Shown here in pieces: positions 8,250 to 15,103 of a stretch of 64,000 nt of DNA. The translations under genes were made by a program, and so were the position numbers. The DNA comes from Poriferisodalis sp965208555 (lineage in GTDB: Bacteria > Actinomycetota > Acidimicrobiia > Acidimicrobiales > Poriferisodalaceae): NCBI RefSeq assembly GCF_965208555.1, contig NZ_OZ242342.1, positions 3,038,001 to 3,102,000 of the forward strand, read 5' to 3'. The notes under the pieces were generated by a model. The model was not told where the DNA came from and made no database searches. It saw only the letters and a program-made list of their open reading frames with translations. Position 1 is the stretch's first letter, and each line of letters begins with the position of its first letter.

Positions 8250-10217
8250 GTGCTGCTGGTGCTGTGCGACGAGGCGCTGAACCCCGCAGCTCGCGACTGG
8301 GTGCGCGATGCGCTGCAGGCCGGGCTGTCCGCTGTCGCGGGCCGGGTCTGGCTCGGCGCCGATGTGATGTCGATGCCGCGCACGGACAGCAGCGCTGAGC
8401 CGTGCGTGGCGTGGCTGACCAGCAGTGCCGAGCCCGACGCCATCGCGGCTGCAGCCGCTGCTTCCAGCGAGGTCGTGCTGCTGCTCGGCGCACCCGGCGT
8501 TCGAGCCGCCTCCGGTGCCGCCGGCAGCGCTCACGCCGCGCAGGCGTGGCGCGCTGCGGCTGCCGGTGGCGTACCGCGCACAGCGGTGTGGCTGCCGCCC
8601 GCCGCCGGTGGGCGCAGCGATCCCACCGGCGAGCTGTCCGCAGCGTTGGGAGCGAAGCGGATCGTGCGCATCAAGCGGGTGGACACGCACCGTGCCTACC
8701 GGCAGCTGTACCGGTTGGGACGTTCGCTGGCGGCATCGGCGTGTGCCCCGCAGCGGCTCGACCGTTCTGACGGGGATGTCCGGCGGCGCACTGCCGCCCG
8801 CGCTGCCACCGACGCACTCTCGGAGCTGCTCGATGAGCCTGACGTCGAGGAATTCCAGATACGCGGCGGCGAGTCGATGTTGGTGCAGTACGCGGACGGC
8901 CGGGTGGAGCGCCGGCCGTCGCCGTTCGCTGCCGACGCCGAGCTGATCGAGGCGGTGCGGTTCCTGGCGAGCTATTCCGGCGATCGACCGCAGCGCTTCG
9001 ACGAGCTCGACCCCCGGCTCGATGTGCGGGTCGGCGATCGCTGGCGCCTCCACGCTGAGGCATTCGTGACCAGCCCGCCCAACGTCGTGCTGCGCTCGAA
9101 CATGGCTGGCCGCGTGCGCCTCGACGACCTCGGCGTCGTCTCGGACGAACTGGGCAGCGTGCTCATCGAGGCCATTGCAGGTCGGGCACGGGCCAATGTG
9201 GTGGTCGCAGCCGCGATGGGCGGCGGCAAGACCACGCTGTGCCAGGCGCTGCTCGCCGCTGTGCCCGACCACGAACGCATCGACACCATCGAGGACACTC
9301 CCGAACTGCGGCTGGCCGAGTACGGGATCCACCCCAACACCTACGAGCGCCTCACGCGGGATCCCAACCAGGACGGCCACGGCCGCCACTCGATGGCCGA
9401 CCACATCCGCGATGCCAAGCGAGCCAATGCCGCCAAGCTGGTGGTCGGGGAGATCCGCGGCGAGGGCTGCGAGGCGCTGCTTGACGCCATGTCCTCCGGC
9501 CTCGACGGCTGCCTGGTCACGTTGCACTCCCAGCCGGGCACGGGCGTCCTGGAGAAGCTCGTGGCCTACGCCTGTTCCGAAGGCGCAGAACCCGACTATG
9601 CGCGCCGCCAGATTGCCGCTGCAGTGGACCTGTGCGTGTGGATGGGCCGCAACGATGCCGGGGAGCGGGTGGTTGCCGATGTGACCCAGCTCACCGGCAT
9701 CGACGATCTCACCGGCGTGATCTCCACGACCTGCCTGTGGGCGCTGCGGCCGGGCGACCGCTGGTCCACCCCGGCCGGCCGTCCCGAGGGCCGCGTGGCC
9801 GAGGTGTATGCGTCCGCCGGTCTCCCTGAAACAGGCGGCTTCGCGGAGCTGCCGACCGTGTACTCCCAGATCGTCGATGTTCCGTTGACACCCAGCCTCG
9901 CGGCGCCCGCGCCCGCCGGAACCGCATCGCCTCCGGCGGCTCGCGCATCCGACGAGAGCCCCATGCCTGCGCCCGCCCCCGCAGCGGTGCCGTCATCGAC
10001 CGCGCCTGCGGTTCAGGCACCCGCGGCGCCGCAGAAGACCGCCGTGTCGACGGCCGTCCCTGCGTCGCTCATGCCGCAGGACGATGCGCCTGCATTCGAC
10101 CCGGCACCGTGCGGCGGCGCACAGCGGAGTGGCGTCCTCTGGGATCCGGGCCCGCTTGTGCCGATCGACGATCCGCCGCCGTACGAGGCGCTCGTCGCCG
10201 AGGACGGCGCATGCTGA
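8250..10217 (+). CDS. TadA/CpaF-type secretion ATPase
   Basis: A 655-residue cytoplasmic ATPase expected to power pilin export. Residues 1-160 are an Ala-rich N-terminal domain I cannot place. Residues 180-480 are the CpaF/TadA core: a P-loop ending AAMGGGKTT (K327) in which the first Gly of GxxxxGKT is Ala, an acidic TIEDTPELRL Asp-box, KLVVGEIRGEG as Walker B, and the His-box GCLVTLHSQPG. Residues 560-640 are a Pro/Ala-rich low-complexity tail. GTG 8250 starts right after the upstream gene, and the 3' end overlaps the TadB-like start by seven bases. The ATPase motifs are clear; the transported substrate is not. Confidence 0.85.
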   Translation: MLLVLCDEALNPAARDWVRDALQAGLSAVAGRVWLGADVMSMPRTDSSAEPCVAWLTSSAEPDAIAAAAAASSEVVLLLGAPGVRAASGAAGSAHAAQAWRAAAAGGVPRTAVWLPPAAGGRSDPTGELSAALGAKRIVRIKRVDTHRAYRQLYRLGRSLAASACAPQRLDRSDGDVRRRTAARAATDALSELLDEPDVEEFQIRGGESMLVQYADGRVERRPSPFAADAELIEAVRFLASYSGDRPQRFDELDPRLDVRVGDRWRLHAEAFVTSPPNVVLRSNMAGRVRLDDLGVVSDELGSVLIEAIAGRARANVVVAAAMGGGKTTLCQALLAAVPDHERIDTIEDTPELRLAEYGIHPNTYERLTRDPNQDGHGRHSMADHIRDAKRANAAKLVVGEIRGEGCEALLDAMSSGLDGCLVTLHSQPGTGVLEKLVAYACSEGAEPDYARRQIAAAVDLCVWMGRNDAGERVVADVTQLTGIDDLTGVISTTCLWALRPGDRWSTPAGRPEGRVAEVYASAGLPETGGFAELPTVYSQIVDVPLTPSLAAPAPAGTASPPAARASDESPMPAPAPAAVPSSTAPAVQAPAAPQKTAVSTAVPASLMPQDDAPAFDPAPCGGAQRSGVLWDPGPLVPIDDPPPYEALVAEDGAC

Positions 10218-10984
10218 GGCTCGCGGCGTTCGGGGCGGCCGGCTGCGCTGCGGCGCTGTGGTTGGTGCTCGCCGATGCCGCCGCGGCCGGCCGCCGCGAC
10301 GGCAGCCCGACACGCTGGCCGTGGGCGGTGACCGGCCTTGCAGCCTTCGTCGCCGGAGTGGCGTTCGGACCCGGCGCCGCCGGCCTCGCGGGTGGAGTCG
10401 CCGGCATCTGTGCCTGGTGCGCGGCGGTCATCGTCCGCAGTCGCCGCCGCGTCGCCGCGGCGGAATCGGTGGCGCAGTTCGCGTCGATCCTGTCCAATCA
10501 AGCGCAGGTCTCGCGCACCGTCGTCGATGCGCTCGAGACTGCGGCACCACTCGCTACCGGCCCCATTGCCGATACGGCTGCCCGGTTCGTCTCAGAGTGC
10601 CGCAGCGCGGGTGTGGAGGCCGCCGCGCAGCGATTCGCGACGGGCACCGAGGGCGCTGTCGCTGCGTGGCTTGCCGACGCCGTTGCCGTTGCCGCGTCGA
10701 GCGGAGGCGAATGGGTGCCCATCCTGGGTGTGCTCGAGTCCGAAGCATCTGAGGACGCGGCCACCGCGCGCCACTTCCACCGCCACGTCGCAGCGAACCT
10801 GCCCCAGCTCGGCCTGTCGGCCGCACTGGGCTCGGCCGTCGCCCTCGGCAGTGCCCTGGTCAGTCCCGAGGCGTGGGCGTGGCTGATCGGGCCTCAAGGC
10901 CAACGGGTCGGCCTCGCGGCAGTCACCATCGCAGCGGCCATCTGCGCCCGCCCGCTGGCGTCGGCTTGGGAGCTGATCCGGTGA
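10211..10984 (+). CDS. TadB-like type II secretion F-domain membrane protein
   Basis: A 257-residue membrane protein. It has hydrophobic segments near residues 3-20 and 41-75, a cytoplasmic region with AESVAQFASILSNQAQVSRT and ETAAPLATGPIADTAARF typical of the T2SS F domain of TadB, and two C-terminal segments near 200-220 and 235-250. TadB and TadC form the inner-membrane platform that the TadA ATPase acts on. The start ATG 10211 overlaps the ATPase gene by seven bases; the open frame upstream of it is a shadow. It overlaps the next gene by four bases, so the three are translationally coupled. Confidence 0.75.
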   Translation: MLRLAAFGAAGCAAALWLVLADAAAAGRRDGSPTRWPWAVTGLAAFVAGVAFGPGAAGLAGGVAGICAWCAAVIVRSRRRVAAAESVAQFASILSNQAQVSRTVVDALETAAPLATGPIADTAARFVSECRSAGVEAAAQRFATGTEGAVAAWLADAVAVAASSGGEWVPILGVLESEASEDAATARHFHRHVAANLPQLGLSAALGSAVALGSALVSPEAWAWLIGPQGQRVGLAAVTIAAAICARPLASAWELIR

Positions 10985-11748
10985 GCGCGGCTCCGTCGTC
11001 GCTGGGGGTGCTCGTGTTCTGGACTCTCGCGGGGCTGGGTGCCGCCGCGGCGATGGGATTGGCTGCAGACAGCGAGCGGCGTCGCCGCAACCGTCGGCGG
11101 CTGGCCGCGCTGGGCTGGACGATGCCACGATTGGCCATGCTGGCGGCGGTGGTCGCCGTGAGCGCGGTCGGCATCGCCTTCGTTGCCAGCAGCCGATTCT
11201 CCTCAGAGGCCGCTGCGTCGCCCGCGCTGGCGCTGGCATGGTCGCTGCTGGCAGCGATTGCGGTCGCCTGGGCAGTACCAGGGCTGGTGGCGAGCTCGGC
11301 GCTCTCGGGCAATCGTCGCCGGCTGGATGGTGCGGTGCTGCTGTGGCTTCGCCGCATCCGGCTGTTCGTGGCGGCAGGGCACCCGATCAGCGTCGCGGTG
11401 CTCGACGCGGCCGAGCGCGTCAGCGATCCTGCGTTCGCACCGGCGGCGGGTGCCGTCAACGCGGCGGTGCTCGGCGGGCGTGACCCGCTGTCGGCTGTCG
11501 CGGCGCAACTGGCCGACTCGCCGACCGCATCGCTGCTGCGGACGGTGGACGCTGCCGAGCGCTCGGGCGCTGCGGCATCGCAACTGTTGGACCGTGTGCT
11601 GGATCGTGTCGTGCGAGCCATGGACGATCGCCGCCGCGAGTCCATCGACCGCCTCGGCCGCTCGGTCGGCACCTCCGCCTCGCTGCTCGCCGTAGTGGCG
11701 TCCGCCGTGGTCATGGTGACCATCGTCATGACTTTGCCCTCGGTGTGA
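10981..11748 (+). CDS. TadC-like type II secretion F-domain membrane protein
   Basis: A 255-residue membrane protein that pairs with the preceding TadB-like protein. Hydrophobic segments lie near residues 8-25, 50-70, 82-105 and at the extreme C-terminus (ASLLAVVASAVVMVTIVMTL). The cytoplasmic part has the F-domain pattern FVAAGHPISVAVLDAAE ... GRDPLSAVAAQLADSP ... LLRTVDAAERSGAAASQLL, matching the usual aGxxlxxAL and GxxLxxaL helices. GTG 10981 overlaps the upstream stop (GTGA). The C-terminus stops within the last helix, as is normal for TadC. Confidence 0.75.
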   Translation: MSAAPSSLGVLVFWTLAGLGAAAAMGLAADSERRRRNRRRLAALGWTMPRLAMLAAVVAVSAVGIAFVASSRFSSEAAASPALALAWSLLAAIAVAWAVPGLVASSALSGNRRRLDGAVLLWLRRIRLFVAAGHPISVAVLDAAERVSDPAFAPAAGAVNAAVLGGRDPLSAVAAQLADSPTASLLRTVDAAERSGAAASQLLDRVLDRVVRAMDDRRRESIDRLGRSVGTSASLLAVVASAVVMVTIVMTLPSV

Positions 11749-11827
11749 GGCAGCCGATGAGCGCCGCATGCGAGGCCCCCAACGCCCCGAACCCGACCGC
11801 CCGCACGAACGGGCAAGGAGCAGAAAC

Positions 11828-12034
11828 ATGGATTCACCGGTCACCAAGCTGATCTTCATCGCCGCCGCCGTCGCCGCCTCGGTGCTGGTGGTGACGGTCA
11901 TGTGGACCACCCTCGGCAGAAATGCCCCTCAGACCGACGGCACAGTCGAGTACTCGAAGATCCAAACCGAGAACTTGTGCAAGGCCGTCGGCGGCCAGTG
12001 GGCGAGCGGCGCCTGCACGGCGAAGACGTCGTAG
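11828..12034 (+). CDS. Small membrane protein, candidate pilin of the Tad-like locus
   Basis: A 68-residue protein: a short N-terminus (MDSPVTK), one hydrophobic helix at residues 8-28, and a hydrophilic tail with two cysteines (CKAVGGQWASGAC). ATG 11828 is chosen because AAGGAG sits eight bases upstream, the best ribosome site in this locus; the frame extends to 11768 without such a site. Size, single helix and position after the TadC-like gene fit the Flp pilin slot, but the Gly-[AS]-x4-Glu-Tyr processing motif of Flp pilins is missing, and the helix lies at the very N-terminus. It could be a mature-type pilin, or a different small subunit. Confidence 0.6.
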   Translation: MDSPVTKLIFIAAAVAASVLVVTVMWTTLGRNAPQTDGTVEYSKIQTENLCKAVGGQWASGACTAKTS

Positions 12035-12108
12035 TGCCGCCCCAGCGGGTGCTTGCGGCGCAGCGCGCACGAGCACCACTGCCTGACCCGGGGCACCAGT
12101 AGGCCGAC

Positions 12109-12525
12109 GTGGATGGCTCGATCTCGGTCCTGCGGCTGTTCAGTGTGCTGACGGTGTTCATGGCGTTGGTGATCTCGCTGTTCACCCGCCAGGTCGGAGC
12201 CGCTGCGGCGCAGGGAGCGGCCGACGCCGCGGCCATCGCCGTCACCGACCTCGTGCCGCCGGGCTGGGACTGCACCGAGGCGGGTCTCCCGATCGGCGCG
12301 GCAGCCACCGCAGCGAGGGCAGCCGTGGACCGCACCGTGCAGCTTGCCGCAGTCCAGCCCACGGCCGTCGCGGTGCGGGCGGACCCGACGTGTTCGGTGA
12401 TCGTGTCGGTGCGCGTCGAATCCGACGGCTGGTTGGGGGCAGGCAACGCGCTCGGCGTGGCCTGCCGCCGCCCGCCGACAGCGGAAGGCGCGGCGCTGCG
12501 AGCACCGGTGGCACCGCCGTGCTGA
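12109..12525 (+). CDS. TadE/TadG-like pseudopilin-type protein (1)
   Basis: A 138-residue protein with one N-terminal hydrophobic helix (residues 6-25, VLRLFSVLTVFMALVISLF) followed by QGAADAAAIAV, the alanine-rich segment seen after the helix in TadE/TadG proteins. The remainder has four cysteines and is predicted outside the membrane. GTG 12109 is used; the 74 bases between it and the small pilin candidate hold no other gene. It is the first of three consecutive proteins of this type, which in Tad systems are minor pilins. Confidence 0.6.
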   Translation: MDGSISVLRLFSVLTVFMALVISLFTRQVGAAAAQGAADAAAIAVTDLVPPGWDCTEAGLPIGAAATAARAAVDRTVQLAAVQPTAVAVRADPTCSVIVSVRVESDGWLGAGNALGVACRRPPTAEGAALRAPVAPPC

Positions 12526-12558
12526 GCACCACGGTGTTCGGGTGGGGGAGGCCGGCAT

Positions 12559-12981
12559 ATGGATGAGACCGTCGGGATGCTCAGCGTGGCGGTGGTCCTC
12601 GTGTTCGGCATATGGCTCGTCGACTATTCGGGCGACGCCGCCCGAGCTTCAGCCAACGTCCGAACCGCAGGCGTCGAGGCTGCCCACTACGCCGCCAGCG
12701 CGCTCGCGTCGCCTCCGTCGGGCACCACCGACGCTGCGCTGGACGGTCATGCCGCAGGCATCGCCGAGCGCGTCGTCGGCGCAGCGGCGATCTCCGATTG
12801 CGACACCTTGGATCCCCGCTACGACGTCTTGGCATCGGTGCATCGCTTGTCCGCCGGCACCCAGCCAGCGGCGGTCAGCGTGCAGGTGACTTGCCCATTG
12901 GCCGTCTCGCCGTTGTTCGCCCACACTGTTCGTTTCCAGACGGCCGTGCCGATACCCGCAGCATCGGGCAACGTGCCATGA
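12559..12981 (+). CDS. TadE-like protein (2)
   Basis: A 140-residue protein with an N-terminal hydrophobic helix (SVAVVLVFGIWLVDYSGDAA, about residues 9-28) then an Ala-rich segment, AGVEAAHYAASALAS, of the TadE kind. A cysteine pair (SDCDTLDP and VTCPLAV) lies in the soluble part. ATG 12559 has GGGGGAG about nine bases upstream. It overlaps the third TadE-like gene by four bases (ATGA). Assignment rests on architecture and position rather than clear sequence identity. Confidence 0.6.
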   Translation: MDETVGMLSVAVVLVFGIWLVDYSGDAARASANVRTAGVEAAHYAASALASPPSGTTDAALDGHAAGIAERVVGAAAISDCDTLDPRYDVLASVHRLSAGTQPAAVSVQVTCPLAVSPLFAHTVRFQTAVPIPAASGNVP

Positions 12982-13349
12982 GCACCCCGCTGGTTGCGCT
13001 CGCATTGGCCGCGATGTGCGCGTTGTTCAGCGCGGCGGCTGCCGATACCGCCCAGGTCATCGGTTTGCGCAACCATGCTGCGAGCGAGGCCCGGCGGGTC
13101 GCCACCAGCACGCTCGACTCATGCGCCATCGGCAGCGACGCGTCCCAGCATTGCGCGCTGCCGCCGGGATGCGCCGCGCCGACCTGCGCCGTGTGCCGTC
13201 GGGGTGATGCGGTCCAAGCCGACGTATCGCTGGACTGGTCTCCCGTGCTGCTTCAGGGCCTCGCCCCGGCACACGGTCGCCATGCGCTCAGCCTCGATGT
13301 GCTCGACATCGCCGACCTGGCCGGAACCACCCTTCCCGCCTGCACCTGA
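12978..13349 (+). CDS. TadE/TadG-like secretion-associated protein (3)
   Basis: A 123-residue protein with a hydrophobic N-terminus (PLVALALAAMCALFSAAAADTA, residues 4-24) that resembles the helper proteins at the end of actinobacterial Tad loci. It then has seven cysteines in a short span (CAIGSD ... CALPPGCAAPTCAVC) and a C-terminal CT. The start ATG 12978 overlaps the previous stop; the longer open frame upstream is a shadow. It is the last gene of the Tad-like block and ends about 50 bases before the apparent pyr promoter. Confidence 0.55.
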   Translation: MSTPLVALALAAMCALFSAAAADTAQVIGLRNHAASEARRVATSTLDSCAIGSDASQHCALPPGCAAPTCAVCRRGDAVQADVSLDWSPVLLQGLAPAHGRHALSLDVLDIADLAGTTLPACT

Positions 13350-13398
13350 AGCTCTCGACGGACAGGAAAAATCCCGCCGGGTCGCGGCAGGCCCGCGC

Positions 13399-13404
13399 TA
13401 GGGT
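13399..13404 (+). promoter_or_regulatory. Possible -10 box (TAGGGT) of the pyr operon
   Basis: TAGGGT has the TAnnnT pattern of actinobacterial -10 boxes. Transcription would begin near 13411 and give a leader of roughly 50 bases that begins just before the PyrR-binding hairpin. No convincing -35 box is visible, so this is a weak call. Confidence 0.3.
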
Positions 13405-13425
13405 GCGGTTCTGACCGTGAAGCGG

Positions 13426-13447
13426 GTCCGGTGAGGCTCGTACGGAC
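13426..13447 (+). promoter_or_regulatory. PyrR-binding RNA hairpin in the pyrR leader
   Basis: GGUCCGGUGAGGCU at 13425-13438 matches the PyrR-binding loop consensus (ARUCCnGnGAGGyU) except at the first base. GUCC 13426-13429 pairs with GGAC 13444-13447 to close the loop. The ribosome-binding site AGGAAGGA (13448-13455) follows directly, before GTG 13463. In mycobacteria PyrR bound to such a loop represses translation of pyrR by hiding the ribosome site; the same arrangement is inferred here. UMP would favour binding and shut the operon down. Confidence 0.7.
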
Positions 13448-13462
13448 AGGAAGGACCTGCGC

Positions 13463-14029
13463 GTGGCAGACCGCGAGCGACGCATGACGCCCCCGTACGG
13501 GGGCGTTTTCGTTGCCCGGACCACCATTCTCGACTCCAGCGGGGTCCACCGGGCGCTCACCCGCATCGGCCACGAGATCATCGAGCGCAACCAGGGTCTC
13601 GACAACGTCGTGGTGGTGGGCCTGCAGACCGGCGGCGTGCAGATAGCGCTGCGCATCGTGCGCCTCCTGTTCGAGATCGACGGCACCGATGTGCCCTTCG
13701 GGACGCTGGACGTGGTCATGCACCGCGACGACATCGGCCTGCGCCCGGTCATGGCCGAAGCCGTCACCGACATTCCCTTCGACCTCGACGGCATGACCGT
13801 GGTGCTCGTCGACGACGTGCTGTTCACCGGCCGCACCATCCGGGCGGCGCTCGACGCACTCAACGACTTCGGACGGCCGCGAGCCGTGCAGCTCGCCGTG
13901 GTGATCGACCGCGGCCACCGCGAGCTGCCCATCCGTCCCGACTTCGTGGGCAAGAACCTGCCCACCAGCCGCGAGGAGATGGTGGACGTCACGCTCGAGG
14001 GCGTGCTGCTGGGGGAGATGCGCAAATGA
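13463..14029 (+). CDS. pyrR: Pyrimidine operon regulator PyrR
   Basis: PyrR is an RNA-binding regulator of the pyr operon with a uracil phosphoribosyltransferase fold. The 188-residue protein has the PRPP-binding motif VVLVDDVLFTGRTIRAALDAL and the family segments HRDDIGLRP and RGHRELPIRPDFVGKNLPTS. GTG 13463 is chosen because AGGAAGGA lies eight bases upstream and the PyrR hairpin abuts it; ATG 13484 is an alternative. Odd: codons 9-15 form a perfect palindrome followed by Ts (separate entry). pyrB overlaps by four bases. Whether it keeps enzymatic activity cannot be judged here. Confidence 0.93.
   Translation: MADRERRMTPPYGGVFVARTTILDSSGVHRALTRIGHEIIERNQGLDNVVVVGLQTGGVQIALRIVRLLFEIDGTDVPFGTLDVVMHRDDIGLRPVMAEAVTDIPFDLDGMTVVLVDDVLFTGRTIRAALDALNDFGRPRAVQLAVVIDRGHRELPIRPDFVGKNLPTSREEMVDVTLEGVLLGEMRK
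13487..13509 (+). terminator. Terminator-like palindrome inside the first codons of pyrR
   Basis: Bases 13487-13506 are a perfect 20-base palindrome (ACGCCCCCGT then its complement) and are followed by TTT (13507-13509), the shape of an intrinsic terminator or attenuator. It lies 24-47 bases into pyrR, so a ribosome translating the start of pyrR would melt it. Combined with the PyrR loop that can block the ribosome site, this suggests attenuation coupled to translation. The U-run is short, so termination may be partial. Confidence 0.55.
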
Positions 14030-15102
14030 GCGGGCACCTGCTGACGCTGGAGGAGCTCGGCACCGAGGGCATCGCCGAGCTGCTGTCGCTCACCGACCGC
14101 TTCGTGGAGGTCGGCCGGCGGCCGATCCCCAGGGTGCCTGCCCTGCGCGGGCGCACCGTGGCCACGCTGTTCTTCGAAGAATCCACCCGCACCCGGCTGG
14201 CCTTCGAGACCGCCGCCAAACGGCTCTCGGCCGACGTGCTCAACTTCTCCGCTGCCTCATCGTCGCTGGCCAAGGGCGAGTCGCTGCGCGACACGTTCGA
14301 GACCGTCCAGGCCATGGGCATCCATGCCGCGGTCGTCCGCCATCGCAGTGCCGGTGTGCCCGCCCAGATCGCCCGCTGGGCCGACGACGGCGTCGCGATC
14401 CTCAACGGCGGCGACGGCTGGCATGCACACCCCACCCAGGGCCTGCAGGATGCCTACACGCTGTGGCGGCACTTCAACCCGATGAGCGACGGCCAGCCCG
14501 GCGCCGACACGGCCGATGAGCCGACGCTGGCAGGGCGTCGCATCGCCATCGTCGGCGACATCGTCCACAGCCGCGTCGCCCGCAGCGACATCGAGGCCTA
14601 CACAGCGCTGGGCGCGAGCATCGTGCTGGTCGCGCCGCCCACACTGCTGCCCGCGCAGCCCCGGGAGTGGATCGACGCGTGGCTCCCGCCCGACGCGGCC
14701 AAGCGCGTCGAGATCTCCCACAGCCTCGACGACGTGCTCGACGAGCTCGATGTGGTGGGGCTGCTGCGCTGCCAGCGCGAGCGCATGGCGGACGGGCTCA
14801 TCGGATCGGTCCCCGAGTACGTGGCACGTTACGGCCTCACCGCTGAGCGAGCCCGGCGCCTGCGCCCCGACGCGGTCATCACCCATCCCGGGCCGATGAA
14901 CCGCGGCATCGAGATAGCGGGCGCGGTGTTCGAGGACCTTGCCGCCAGCCGGGTGCTGGTCACCCAGCAGGTGTCGCATGGCGTGGCCGCTCGCATGGCG
15001 GTGCTGTTCCGACTGATCGGATCGGGCACAGCGCTGCCGAACCCAGAGACGCCCGCCGATGACGCGCCTGGCCCAGAATCGGCGCCGCGAGGCGGTGCCT
15101 GA
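14026..15102 (+). CDS. pyrB: Aspartate carbamoyltransferase catalytic subunit
   Basis: PyrB condenses carbamoyl phosphate with aspartate, the committed pyrimidine step. The 358-residue protein has the carbamoyl-phosphate site FFEESTRTRLAFETAAKRL near residues 45-65, SLAKGESL, the HPTQGLQDAYTL segment, and GDIVHSRVARSD in the aspartate domain. It overlaps pyrR by four bases, and the dihydroorotase-like gene starts right after its stop. No pyrI regulatory gene is present. Since the next gene is a metal-less PyrC homologue, this ATCase may assemble with it as in Pseudomonas. Confidence 0.95.
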   Translation: MSGHLLTLEELGTEGIAELLSLTDRFVEVGRRPIPRVPALRGRTVATLFFEESTRTRLAFETAAKRLSADVLNFSAASSSLAKGESLRDTFETVQAMGIHAAVVRHRSAGVPAQIARWADDGVAILNGGDGWHAHPTQGLQDAYTLWRHFNPMSDGQPGADTADEPTLAGRRIAIVGDIVHSRVARSDIEAYTALGASIVLVAPPTLLPAQPREWIDAWLPPDAAKRVEISHSLDDVLDELDVVGLLRCQRERMADGLIGSVPEYVARYGLTAERARRLRPDAVITHPGPMNRGIEIAGAVFEDLAASRVLVTQQVSHGVAARMAVLFRLIGSGTALPNPETPADDAPGPESAPRGGA

Positions 15103-15103
15103 G

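Noticed and set aside
15059..15103. ATG 15059 as the start of the dihydroorotase homologue
   Set aside because: It would overlap pyrB by 44 bases with an Arg-rich leader; ATG 15104 directly after the pyrB stop fits the coupled operon.
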